Below are positions 1 to 8,800 of a stretch of DNA of 42,473 bases, one piece after another. Where the stretch lies: assembly GCA_013289395.1 (NCBI GenBank), contig JABCZY010000007.1, forward strand, positions 1-42,473, written 5' to 3'. The position numbers were made by a program, and so were the translations under genes. The notes under the pieces are model-generated. The model ran no database searches. It worked only from the letters and a program-made list of their open reading frames with translations, and had not been told where the DNA came from. How positions within the stretch are numbered: the stretch's first letter is position 1; each line of letters starts with the position of its first letter. The stretch is from Bacteroidota bacterium. GTDB taxonomy: Bacteria; Bacteroidota; Bacteroidia; JABEUT01.

Positions 1-350
1 ACATGAGTCAGAATATCTTGTAAAGTATTCTGAAACTTCTCACCTTTCGAATTGGTATAATTAAGTGTCTTTCCTAAATCTTCTTCAGTAAGATTATTAC
101 AATAAGCAAACCAGAGATCGCTTAGTTCAGCATACATCTTCAAGCATTCATCAAACGTTTTCTTTTCCCAGGGAGTGTAATTTATTTGTTTGTTATTTGA
201 CCTTGAATACCATATTAGCTGAGCCATTAAAATATGTGCCATCCATTCCACACATTTCTCATCCTGCACCGGTAGCTGTTTCATAGCATCAAGCACTCTG
301 CCTGTTGCCCATTTTTCGTATTCGAAAAGAAGAGTATAATGTTTTTTCAT
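1..350 (-). CDS. DinB-like four-helix protein, C-terminus cut by window edge
   Basis: About 116 codons are visible, starting at an ATG at 348-350 and running off the left edge with no stop. The translation begins MKKHYTLLFEYEKWATGRVL, with a central HILMAQLIWYSR segment and a later LQDILTHV segment. This layout (an N-terminal helix with YxxWA, a middle helix with a metal-binding-type His, then a helix with LxDIxxHV) is that of the DinB/YfiT-like putative metalloenzyme superfamily. In that superfamily three His residues bind a metal; the last ones would lie outside the window. The start lies 7 bases after the stop of the upstream sugar permease, so the two are probably co-transcribed. The substrate is unknown. 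The family call is moderately sure, the function is not. Confidence 0.7.
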   Translation of the reverse strand, partial: MKKHYTLLFEYEKWATGRVLDAMKQLPVQDEKCVEWMAHILMAQLIWYSRSNNKQINYTPWEKKTFDECLKMYAELSDLWFAYCNNLTEEDLGKTLNYTNSKGEKFQNTLQDILTH

Positions 351-357
351 ATTGTAA

Positions 358-1764
358 TTATTCTAAAACTATAGCATCTGCATCCATTCCCTGAGCTTTA
401 AAAACAGAACGCACTTTCCAGCCATAAAAAGCCAGGTATGCAAAACAGAATACAGGAACTATATAAGATATGTGGGCTCCGTAATTATCTACTATAAGCC
501 CTTGTATAGGTGGAATAATAGCACCTCCCAATATCATCATAATTAATAATGAAGAACCTTGTGTAGTGTACTTACCCAGCCCTGCAATAGCTAGGGAGAA
601 TATACATGGCCACATTACCGAACAATATAGTCCACCACTGATAAAGGAAAACAATGCGATATTTCCTTTGGTCAAAAGACCTAGTATCATTAATGCACCA
701 GCAATGCAACTAAAGAGGATTAAGGTGCGTGCGGGTTTTTCCTGGCTAATAAAGAAAGCTATTATAGCCAGTACCAGGTAAGGCAGGTAAAAAGTGTAAT
801 CGGAAATATTGCTGTTCCGTAAATAATTAATACCACATATTACTACGAAAGCAACAAGCGGAACAATGGTCATAAAAAAGACCCTCACTTTTTTCGAAAG
901 ATTAAATATGGTCAATGAACCTCTCCATCTGCCAATCATTAGGCTACCCCAATAAAGTGAGATATAAGGTGATATTTGGCTTGCAGTAATTCCTTTTATT
1001 TCGGGTAGTTTTAAAAGTGCGCCCAAATTACTTTGTATGGTTACTTCAACCCCTACATAAAAGAAAATAGCAAGCATACCTAATGTCAACTGAGGATATT
1101 TAAGTGCTTCAGGTTTACGTTCAGGTTTCTCTTGTTCAGTTATTGCAGGTAACGATGAAAAAGCAAGTATGGTTGCGCAAAGTAAGAACATGCCGCAAAG
1201 TATGATGGATGGAATTTTTACGTTTGAAATATCAGCAACCGGAGTATATGAACTGCTTATTTGCCCAAACAGTGCAAGGCTTAACAGCACGGGCCCGATG
1301 GTTGTGCCAAATGAGTTTATTCCACCCGCTAAGTTCAACCTATGTGAACCGGTAGATGGAGAGCCTAATGCAATTACATAGGGATTAGCTACTATTTGCT
1401 GAATGGTAAAGCCAAGCCCTATAATAAACATGCATGAAAGTAACATGGGGTATGAATGCATATTGGCTGCCGGAATAAACCCGATTGCTCCTATTGCGGA
1501 TACCAATAGTCCAATGATAAGCGATTTCTTATATCCTATTCGTTGAATAGGGTCTTCATACGAAATTGTTATGAAGAAATAAATAGCAGAACCGAGAAAA
1601 TAGGCCACATAAAATGCAAGGTCAACCAATTGCGATTTGAATTGCGATAGCGTAAATATTTCTTTAAATAAAGGAATAAGTATTCCATTGGAAGCAGCTA
1701 CAAATCCCCAAAAGAAGAATATGCTGATCAATATTGCCAATGAGGACAAGCGCGAATTTTTCAT
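358..1764 (-). CDS. FucP-type sugar:proton symporter (major facilitator superfamily)
   Basis: This 468-residue inner-membrane protein has about twelve hydrophobic segments. The first is preceded by MKNSRLSSLA and contains FFFWGFVAASNGILIPLFK, followed by a QFKSQLVDLAFYVAYFLGS stretch. That pattern is characteristic of the FucP / glucose-galactose permease branch of the major facilitator superfamily, which imports monosaccharides such as fucose, glucose or galactose with protons. A later NLAGGINSFGTTIGPVL segment and a C-terminal cytoplasmic tail also fit. The length is close to the family norm. The ATG at 1762-1764 gives a normal N-terminus. The DinB-like gene follows 7 bases after its stop. 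The exact sugar cannot be told from sequence alone. Confidence 0.85.
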   Translation of the reverse strand: MKNSRLSSLAILISIFFFWGFVAASNGILIPLFKEIFTLSQFKSQLVDLAFYVAYFLGSAIYFFITISYEDPIQRIGYKKSLIIGLLVSAIGAIGFIPAANMHSYPMLLSCMFIIGLGFTIQQIVANPYVIALGSPSTGSHRLNLAGGINSFGTTIGPVLLSLALFGQISSSYTPVADISNVKIPSIILCGMFLLCATILAFSSLPAITEQEKPERKPEALKYPQLTLGMLAIFFYVGVEVTIQSNLGALLKLPEIKGITASQISPYISLYWGSLMIGRWRGSLTIFNLSKKVRVFFMTIVPLVAFVVICGINYLRNSNISDYTFYLPYLVLAIIAFFISQEKPARTLILFSCIAGALMILGLLTKGNIALFSFISGGLYCSVMWPCIFSLAIAGLGKYTTQGSSLLIMMILGGAIIPPIQGLIVDNYGAHISYIVPVFCFAYLAFYGWKVRSVFKAQGMDADAIVLE

Positions 1765-1862
1765 TCCTGCATTTTAATGTGTAAGAGTAAAAATAATTAA
1801 TTCCGTTTCCCACAATTGGCAAATCATAATATAGATATAACCTGTTGTATGTTTAAAACCAC

Positions 1863-1870
1863 TATTTTGG
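1863..1870 (+). promoter_or_regulatory. candidate -7 element TATTTTGG before the drug exporter
   Basis: The octamer has the TAnnTTnG shape seen in front of many genes in this window (Bacteroidota consensus TAnnTTTG). It lies 17 bases before the ATG at 1888, with a TTG at 1845-1847 upstream. It lies inside the reading frame that would start at 1816, which argues for the 1888 start. Confidence 0.35.
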
Positions 1871-1887
1871 CATTTGATTTCTTACCC

Positions 1888-3102
1888 ATGGCAGATAACA
1901 AGAAAACAGCAGCATTAGGATTTATATTCGTTACATTGTTTTTAGATGTAATGGGGCTGGGAATTATTATTCCTGTTTTTCCAAAGCTTATTGCTCAACT
2001 TATACACGGAGACCTGAGCACTGCTGCCCTATGGGGTGGATGGCTGGTTTCAGCATTTGCAATAATGCAGTTTTTGTTTTCACCAATTATGGGGGGCTTA
2101 AGTGACAGGTACGGACGCCGACCTGTTCTATTACTTTCATTACTTGGTTTTGGACTCGATTATTTTGTAATGGCTTTTGCTCCAACAATCTGGTGGCTGT
2201 TTGCTACACGCGTAGTAGCAGGTGTGATGGGTGCAAGTTTTACTACGGGTACAGCCTATATTGCAGATATAAGCACACCTGAAAAGCGTGCACAGAATTT
2301 CGGATTGATAGGAATGGCATTTGGTCTTGGATTTATGGTGGGCCCTGCCTTGGGAGGCATTTTAGGAAAGATAGGTCCACGTATTCCATTTATTGTTGCA
2401 GGCTGTGTTTCATTACTGAATACCTTATATGGTTATTTTATTCTTCCTGAATCGTTGCCAAAAGAAAACCGTCGTAAGTTCGATTGGAAGCGTGCGAACC
2501 CTATTGGCTCATTGAAGCAATTAGGTAAGTATCCTGTTGTATTGGGTATGGTTGTTTCTATTCTTTGCATTTATATGGCTGCACATGCTGTGCAATCTAC
2601 ATGGACATACTTTACAATGCTTAGGTTTAATTGGGATGAAGCAACTGTAGGCTATTCTCTTGCACTTGTAGGGCTCTTGGTTGGTGCCGTTCAAGGTGGA
2701 CTTATACGTATTGTAATTCCTAAAATCGGGCAGAAGTGGTCGGTGTATGTAGGCTTAATGTTATATACCGTAGGCTTAATGCTGTTTGGTTTGGCAAATC
2801 AATCGTGGATGATGTTTGTTTTTTTAATACCGTACGCTATGGGTGGTATTGCAGGCCCTGCATTGCAAGGAATTATGTCAACCCAGGTGCCTGCTAATGC
2901 GCAGGGAGAATTGCAGGGTGGTTTAACAGGGCTTGTGAGTTTGACTTCTATTTTTGGCCCAATGCTAATGACAGGACTATTTCATTACTTTACAGGTAAA
3001 GATGCGCCGGTTTATTTTCCGGGTGCACCATTTTTTATGGGTGCCTTGTTGTGTCTGGCCTCTTTGTTGTTTGCAATGCGTTCACTAAAGAAACATCTTT
3101 AG
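1888..3102 (+). CDS. TetA/TCR-type drug:proton antiporter (MFS)
   Basis: From the ATG at 1888 this is a 404-residue protein beginning [20 protein letters not shown], followed by [12 protein letters not shown], the usual first helix of tetracycline-resistance-type (Tet(A)/TCR) exporters. The MFS motif A between helices 2 and 3 is visible as [12 protein letters not shown]. Twelve hydrophobic segments are expected. The family exports drugs or metabolites in exchange for protons. An upstream in-frame ATG at 1816 would add 24 residues that look like translated leader ([11 protein letters not shown]...). I reject that start because the candidate promoter lies inside it and MADNKK fits the family. 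The stop overlaps the 3' end of the convergent cysteine desulfurase gene. The substrate is unknown; tetracycline resistance should not be assumed. Confidence 0.85.
   Translation: MADNKKTAALGFIFVTLFLDVMGLGIIIPVFPKLIAQLIHGDLSTAALWGGWLVSAFAIMQFLFSPIMGGLSDRYGRRPVLLLSLLGFGLDYFVMAFAPTIWWLFATRVVAGVMGASFTTGTAYIADISTPEKRAQNFGLIGMAFGLGFMVGPALGGILGKIGPRIPFIVAGCVSLLNTLYGYFILPESLPKENRRKFDWKRANPIGSLKQLGKYPVVLGMVVSILCIYMAAHAVQSTWTYFTMLRFNWDEATVGYSLALVGLLVGAVQGGLIRIVIPKIGQKWSVYVGLMLYTVGLMLFGLANQSWMMFVFLIPYAMGGIAGPALQGIMSTQVPANAQGELQGGLTGLVSLTSIFGPMLMTGLFHYFTGKDAPVYFPGAPFFMGALLCLASLLFAMRSLKKHL
3085..3102. terminator. hairpin built on the overlapping stop codons of two convergent genes
   Basis: CTAAAGA at 3085-3091 and TCTTTAG at 3096-3102 form a perfect 7-bp inverted repeat with a 4-base loop. 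It contains the TAG stop of the exporter (3100-3102) and the complement of the desulfurase stop (3099-3101). There is no strong T-run, so termination is only a guess. Confidence 0.35.
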
Positions 3103-4250
3103 GTTTCACTTCTCATTTTCCTTACCACCTCGCTTAACTGAGAAATAACCGTTTCTATTTCTTCTTTAGTTGTGTATTTGCCCAAGCTGAAACGTATCGA
3201 AGAATTTGCATATTGTTCCCTGCCCATTGCTTTTAATACGTGCGATGGCTCAGGCAATGCGGAAGTGCAAGCAGAACCCATTGCCATTGCAATATTAGGT
3301 AGTTGGGCAATTAACCTGTCGGCTTGTATGCCTGCAAATGCAAGGTTGGTGACATGGGGTAACCTATGTTTTTGGCTACCATTCACAAATACATTGCCAA
3401 GGTCGAGCAGGCTTTGTTCTAAAAAGGTACGTAGTACGGAAAGCCCTTCGGCATCGTCCCACATTTCAGCGCCAGCAATGGCACAGGCTTTTCCTAATCC
3501 TACAATTCCAGGTACGTTTAGAGTGCCTGATCGTATTCCTCTTTCCTGTCCGCCACCATGTATTTGAGGAGTTACCTTCACACGTGGATCTTTTCTGCGT
3601 ATATAAAGGGCCCCGGCCCCTTTAGGCCCGTACATTTTATGTGCTGAAATACTCATCAGGTCAATTCCTTCTTCCTGTACATCGAGCAGAACTTTACCTG
3701 CAGCCTGCGTAGCGTCGCAAAACAACAGACTTTTTTTTGCATGAACTATTTCGGCAATTTTTTTTATCGGGAATATTGTACCTGTTTCATTATTTGCATA
3801 CATGGCACATACTAAAACCGTATCTGCCCGTATTGACCTTTCCAGTTGTTCAAGGTCCGGCAGGCCCTCACTATCAACCGGCAGAATATCTATCTGCCCG
3901 CCACGTTCACCAACATATTTACAGTTATCAAGCACTGCATTGTGCTCAGTAGCAAAAGCCAAAATATGCCTGCCTTTAGTGGTATACGATTTATATACAC
4001 CTGTAATGGCCAGACTAACCGCTTCGGTTGCACCTGAGGTGAAAATAATTTCCTGCGGATCGCAATTAATAAGGTTACTTACCTGGGCTCTTGCTTCTTC
4101 AACTGCCCTGTTGGCTGTCCACCCTGCTGCATGTGTATGGCTTGAAGCATTTCCGAATTTATCAGAGAAATAAGGAAGCATAGCATCAAGCACCCTTTTA
4201 TCAACCGGAGTAGTGGCGTTATAGTCAAGGTATATCAGCTTATTACTCAT
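3099..4250 (-). CDS. cysteine desulfurase, NifS/IscS family
   Basis: This 383-residue PLP enzyme takes sulfur from L-cysteine, forms an enzyme persulfide and passes it to Fe-S assembly or tRNA thiolation. Seen directly: the N-terminal [21 protein letters not shown] for phosphate binding, His103 in TEHNAV over the PLP ring, the Schiff-base lysine K205 in [12 protein letters not shown], and the persulfide cysteine C328 in [17 protein letters not shown]328 carries the same number as in E. coli IscS, and the length is near the family norm (about 380-405). Its ATG overlaps the stop of the upstream nuclease-fold gene in an ATGA junction (4247-4250), implying coupled translation. No IscU, IscA or regulator is adjacent. 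IscS-like (housekeeping), NifS-like and DndA-like roles cannot be separated from sequence alone. The tRNA thiolase MnmA encoded at 22 kb is a plausible sulfur acceptor. Confidence 0.93.
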   Translation of the reverse strand: MSNKLIYLDYNATTPVDKRVLDAMLPYFSDKFGNASSHTHAAGWTANRAVEEARAQVSNLINCDPQEIIFTSGATEAVSLAITGVYKSYTTKGRHILAFATEHNAVLDNCKYVGERGGQIDILPVDSEGLPDLEQLERSIRADTVLVCAMYANNETGTIFPIKKIAEIVHAKKSLLFCDATQAAGKVLLDVQEEGIDLMSISAHKMYGPKGAGALYIRRKDPRVKVTPQIHGGGQERGIRSGTLNVPGIVGLGKACAIAGAEMWDDAEGLSVLRTFLEQSLLDLGNVFVNGSQKHRLPHVTNLAFAGIQADRLIAQLPNIAMAMGSACTSALPEPSHVLKAMGREQYANSSIRFSLGKYTTKEEIETVISQLSEVVRKMRSET

Positions 4251-4717
4251 TTGCTCATTAGTTCCTTATAAGATGGGATGGCTTTAAGTGCCGCATAATC
4301 GCCATTCTCCAATGAGGCGCAATATATGTTTATTCCATTGGTAACCAGCAGTATTTTTACCTGCATAACCAAATTATAACGCACCACCTGGTCAAAAACT
4401 TCCTGTGTAATAGGAACATCAAAACTTTTGCATTCAACCATTAAAATGGGCGCACCGGTATTACTGCAAGCTACTATATCAGCCCGTTTACTTAATTTAT
4501 TATACGTGAATTCCTTTTCAACTAACAATAAACTAAGGGGGTATTCCTTGTGTTTATTCAAATATTCTATCACATGTTGGCGTACCCATTCTTCAGGTGT
4601 TAAAACCACCATTTTTTTGCGTACAGGGTCGAATATTCTAGGCTGTCCGGCCTCCTCTTCAATGCGGAAATCACCAGCAGGGAACGTAAGTTGAGGGAAA
4701 TTAACAATGCTACCCAT
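4247..4717 (-). CDS. small HsdR N-terminal-like protein with PD-(D/E)XK nuclease core
   Basis: This 156-residue protein consists almost only of a domain like the N-terminus of type I restriction enzyme R subunits (HSDR_N_2). The nuclease-type core is visible: D80 in KRADIVACS, then E95 and K97 in PILMVECKSFD, followed by a helix with ITQEVFDQVVRY resembling the QxxxY motif of these folds. There is no helicase or ATPase domain and no HsdM or HsdS gene nearby, so this is not a restriction system by itself. The gene is divergent from holA (61 bases between starts) and overlaps the cysteine desulfurase start. I recall small proteins of this kind next to holA in other Bacteroidota, which suggests a housekeeping DNA role, but none is established. 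The domain is well supported, the activity is inferred. Confidence 0.8.
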   Translation of the reverse strand: MGSIVNFPQLTFPAGDFRIEEEAGQPRIFDPVRKKMVVLTPEEWVRQHVIEYLNKHKEYPLSLLLVEKEFTYNKLSKRADIVACSNTGAPILMVECKSFDVPITQEVFDQVVRYNLVMQVKILLVTNGINIYCASLENGDYAALKAIPSYKELMSK

Positions 4718-4760
4718 ATAAAAAGATGAAATACAAAGTTATGAATAGAATAGAAAGGCG

Positions 4761-4768
4761 TAATTTGG
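4761..4768 (+). promoter_or_regulatory. candidate -7 element TAATTTGG before holA
   Basis: A TAnnTTnG octamer ends 10 bases before the holA ATG. It would give a very short 5' leader, as at mnmA. No convincing -33 TTTG was found. Confidence 0.3.
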
Positions 4769-4778
4769 CGGTAGAATT

Positions 4779-5843
4779 ATGGCATTATCCTATAAAGACA
4801 TATTATCGGACTTAGAAAAGAAGCTCTATCACCCTGTCTACTTTTTTTGTGGTGAGGAACATTATTACATAGACCTGCTCAGCCAGTTTATAGAAAAGAA
4901 TGTACTTGACGAAGGCGAACGGGAATTTAACCAGATGATATTTTATGGCCGTGAGAATAGTATTGCAACCGTGTTAGATGCTGCTTACCGGTTCCCGATG
5001 ATGTCGAACCACCAGGTAATTATTGTAAAAGAGGCACAGGAAATGCGTGATCTGCTTACAGGTGGCGGTGAGGATAAAAACATGCTGCTTACCTATTTAG
5101 AAAAGCCTCAGAAGTCGACCATACTGGTGTTTTGCTATAAGTATAAGAAGCTTGATATGCGTACTTCGGCGGGTAAAAAGCTGTCGAAGAATACCGTGTT
5201 TTTTGATTCCGCTAAACTATACGACAGGCAAATTCCGGCTTGGATAGAAGGGTATATAAAAGAGAAGGGATATATAATCGGCCATAAGGCGTTGGCTTTA
5301 CTGGCAGAATATTTAGGAAGCGACCTGAGTAAAATATCGAACGAATTAGGTAAGCTGATGATAAACCTGAAGCCACCTGCTGAAATTACCGTTGCTGATA
5401 TTGAATCGAATATAGGGATTAGTAAGGACTACAACATATTTGAATTACAGACAGCCCTGGGCTCTAAAGATATGGGCAAGGCTTTGAAGATCGTGGAATA
5501 CTTTGCATCCAATACTAAGGACAATCCTTTTGTGTTGAGTGTTGTTTCGTTGTATAATTATTTCAGTAAGCTGTTTATTTATCATTCCTTGAAAGATAAA
5601 TCGAGGAACAATGTGGCAGCTAAATTGGGTGTATCTCCATTTTTTGTGCAGGACTATGAAAAAGCTGCACGGGTATACAGCCAGTCTACCTTGCATAAAA
5701 TATTTCATGTATTACGTGAGTACGATCTGAAATCGAAGGGAGTAGGGAATGCTACCACTGACGAAGAAGAGATATACAAAGAGTTTATTTTAAAACTTAT
5801 GTATGTTGATGCTATTCCGCAGACAGAGTTGAAAGTAGTGTAA
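4779..5843 (+). CDS. holA: DNA polymerase III delta subunit
   Basis: This 354-residue protein is a subunit of the clamp loader, where delta opens the beta sliding clamp. Seen: an N-terminal AAA+-like module beginning MALSYKDILSDLEKKLYHPV, then YFFCGEEHYYID (the usual xYFLxGEExYxID start), RFPMMSNHQVIIVKEAQ, and KSTILVFCYKYKKLDMR. The C-terminal collar domain contains GSDLSKISNELGKL and NPFVLSVVSLYNYFSKLF. The length matches the family (about 330-350). It is divergent from the HsdR_N-like gene and convergent with the GH92 gene, whose stop codon directly abuts its own. Confidence 0.93.
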   Translation: MALSYKDILSDLEKKLYHPVYFFCGEEHYYIDLLSQFIEKNVLDEGEREFNQMIFYGRENSIATVLDAAYRFPMMSNHQVIIVKEAQEMRDLLTGGGEDKNMLLTYLEKPQKSTILVFCYKYKKLDMRTSAGKKLSKNTVFFDSAKLYDRQIPAWIEGYIKEKGYIIGHKALALLAEYLGSDLSKISNELGKLMINLKPPAEITVADIESNIGISKDYNIFELQTALGSKDMGKALKIVEYFASNTKDNPFVLSVVSLYNYFSKLFIYHSLKDKSRNNVAAKLGVSPFFVQDYEKAARVYSQSTLHKIFHVLREYDLKSKGVGNATTDEEEIYKEFILKLMYVDAIPQTELKVV

Positions 5844-5850
5844 CTACTTT
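5832..5850. terminator. hairpin spanning the abutting stop codons of holA and the GH92 gene
   Basis: AAAGTAGT (5832-5839) and ACTACTTT (5843-5850) form a perfect 8-bp stem with a 3-base GTA loop. It covers the holA TAA (5841-5843) and the complement of the GH92 TAG (5844-5846). A T-rich stretch (ATTTCTATTTC) follows on the plus strand, so it best serves holA. Confidence 0.45.
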
Positions 5851-8800
5851 ATTTCTATTTCATCAATAAAAATAAACGCGCTATCTGGGTAGCCGGGGTG
5901 CCATTTAGGTAGTTGGCCATAGTTTTTCGCAAAGACCTTTATATACCGCGCTTGTTGCGCAGGAATTTCTTTTCCGAATGATTTTATGGTGGGTGTTTCC
6001 ATTGTATCTGCAATGGTATTTACAACATGTGCAACAGGGATAAAGTGTATGCTATCGGTTGATACAGAGAAATCAACATAGGTAGGCATATATATATAGC
6101 TCAAAGCATCTTGCAAAAATTCTGCACTCACATTTTTAACTGTTTCTGTTTTACCCAGATCAACAACCGCCTCAAAATCCTGGTACTGGTAACCCTGCCA
6201 TTTGCCTAAGTGAAAATCAGTACTGGCATGTTGGAAATCAATTAATGCTTCAGGTCCACCTGCAGTATATTGCCTATTGGGTGTAGGTTTAATTTTTATT
6301 TTTCTGCCTTTTGGGATTTTGATGAAATGTGCATCCATAAGAATGTAGAATCTTGGGAATGTTCCACCTTCTTCGAAATTTGAACTTAGTTTTCCCTTGG
6401 GTCCTCTTTGAGCATAGCAACTTATACTGTCCGTTTTGCTTATATAAAAAGCCGAATCATAAGGTATTGAACCTTCTGTGCCCTCTACTGAATCAATATG
6501 ACATGATGAAATCTCGAGCCTGTCATCTGGTGAATATCCTTTGGCAATTATTCTAACTGAATCAGTAAACAATACATTATCATATTCTAAATATGGTATC
6601 GGCACAATACTTTCACCTTTAGGAATAGAATCTACTGGTACATTATTCCCCGTTCCCCAGGTTGATAGTAAATTAGTCGTGGTGAATGTATAACTCAGTG
6701 TGCCGCCATTCATTAAATCAGTATAATGTAAGAAAGAGCCCATATGGTCTTTGCCATTTAATGTTGCAGCCTCAATATCACCTGAACTATTTTCAAGATT
6801 AGCAGCAATAATTGAAAACGTTTTTCCATTCTCTAAGTGTATTGTTACAGTATCAAACAGAGGAGTAGTTAACTCAAACTGCCCATCACCCGGGCAAACC
6901 TGGTACAAACCCATGGCACTCATTACATACCAAGCAGATAGCGCACCACAATCATCATTACCACAAATTCCATCGGGCTTAGCGGTATAAAAATTTTCTA
7001 TTTCATGCACATATTGGGCAGTTTTCCAAGGCTGTCCAACGTAGCTATATAAATATGCCATATGGTGACTTGGCTCATTACCCTGTGCATATTGCCCTAT
7101 CATTCCTGTAATATCAGGCTGCTGCCTGCCATCCATTTTCGATGAAGTGGTAAATAGAGTATCTAATTTCATCGCCAGTTTTTCTTTGCTGCCATACAGA
7201 TCTATCAATCCACTAATATCTTGCGGAGTGTAAAAATTATATTGCCATGCATTGGCTTCGGTATAATTAAATGTTACTGCCTTTGGGTCAAATGTCACAC
7301 AGAACCTTCCATTCTCACGCCCCTGCATAAAATCGTTATTGGGGTTGAACACATTCTTAAAAGCCTGCGCCAATTGTATGTATCTTTTGTAATCATCCAT
7401 CTTGCCCAATGATTTTGCCATTTGCGCAATGCACCAATCATCGTAAGCACATTCTAATGTTTGTGAAACCGATTCACTGCTTTTATCAGCCGGTATGTAT
7501 CCATATTCTCTCATTGCAGGTAAGCCCCTGCTATCTGCATCGGCGCTATGTTCCATAGCTGCCAATGCTTCGTTTGCATCAAAGCCCCGTATGCCTTTTT
7601 GATATGCATCATTAATTACCGATACCGAATGATACCCTATCATGCAATTGGTTTCGTTAGCAGAAAGTTCCCACACGGGTAGCATTCCGCCTTGCTCATA
7701 TTGTTTTAAAAATGTTTGAATAAATTGCCTGTCAATATTTGTATCAATAATTGTTAATAGCGGATGTAATGACCTGTAAGTATCCCATAATGAGAATACG
7801 GTATACATATCAAAGCCTTTTGCTGTATGGGTTTTATTATCCCGTCCACGGTATTGGCCGTTTACATCGGTATATAAACTAGGGTGAATAGCAGTGTGGT
7901 AAAGTGCTGTATAAAACTTTGTCAGCATAGTATCACTCTTTGATGATACTTCTATTTTATCTAAGTAATCATTCCATGCCTTTTGTGTTTTCTTCAATGT
8001 GCCATCAAAATCCCAGCCAGGTTCATCATGCTCTAAATTCTTTCTTGCATTATCGGTACTTATACCTGAAATACCAATTTTAACAAGTATAGTATCGGAC
8101 TTATCAAAATCGAAACGGACTTTGATATCCTTCGAAACTAGCTTATAACGTTCCTGAATGTCTTTCGCACTCATTGAACTGACTTTGGGTAGTTCGCGTA
8201 ACCCAAAGCCACCAAGTTGAGAATTGTCAATAAACTCTGCTATGTCTGAGATAGGCTTTGAGAATCGTATATCAAAGTAGATCCATTTATTTTTCGTCCA
8301 GGCTTTTGTTTCTCTATATCCGCATATTTCTGTATCACTAAGACATGTATATTCTGAATAAAGTACTTCATTTCTGTGCTTTAAATCGAGCATGATAGAG
8401 CAGCTATCTCCTGTAGAGTATATGTAACGGTGCATACCTGCCCTTTCGGATACAGTAAGGTCAGCCTTAATATCGTTATTTAGTTTTACTGAATAATACC
8501 CTGCCGATGCTTGCTCATTTTTGTGGGAGAAAGTAGAAAAATAAAAACTAGGATTGATGATATATGAAAATGTATCTTGGGCTTCATAAGGCCACTTATT
8601 CCATGCTGTTGGCATTAACAAAATATCTCCATAATCTGAACAGCCTGTACCGCTTAAGTGTGTATGTGTAAATCCGTAAATAGTATCATCGGCATAATAG
8701 TAGCCTGAGCAGCCATCCCAACCCGATGTGCGGGTATCGGGGCTTAATTGCATCATTCCAAAAGGATAACATGCACCTGGGAAAGTATGTGCATGCCCGG

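Noticed and set aside
1816-1887. Upstream start of the Tet-type exporter at 1816
   Set aside because: The extra 24 residues do not fit the family N-terminus and overlap the candidate promoter.
4247-4717. A type I restriction system
   Set aside because: Only an HsdR_N-like domain exists; there is no helicase part, HsdM or HsdS nearby.
3099-4717. A DNA phosphorothioation (Dnd/Ssp) locus
   Set aside because: A cysteine desulfurase and a nuclease fold are present but DndC, DndD, DndE or SspB-D counterparts are not; holA beside them points to a housekeeping locus.
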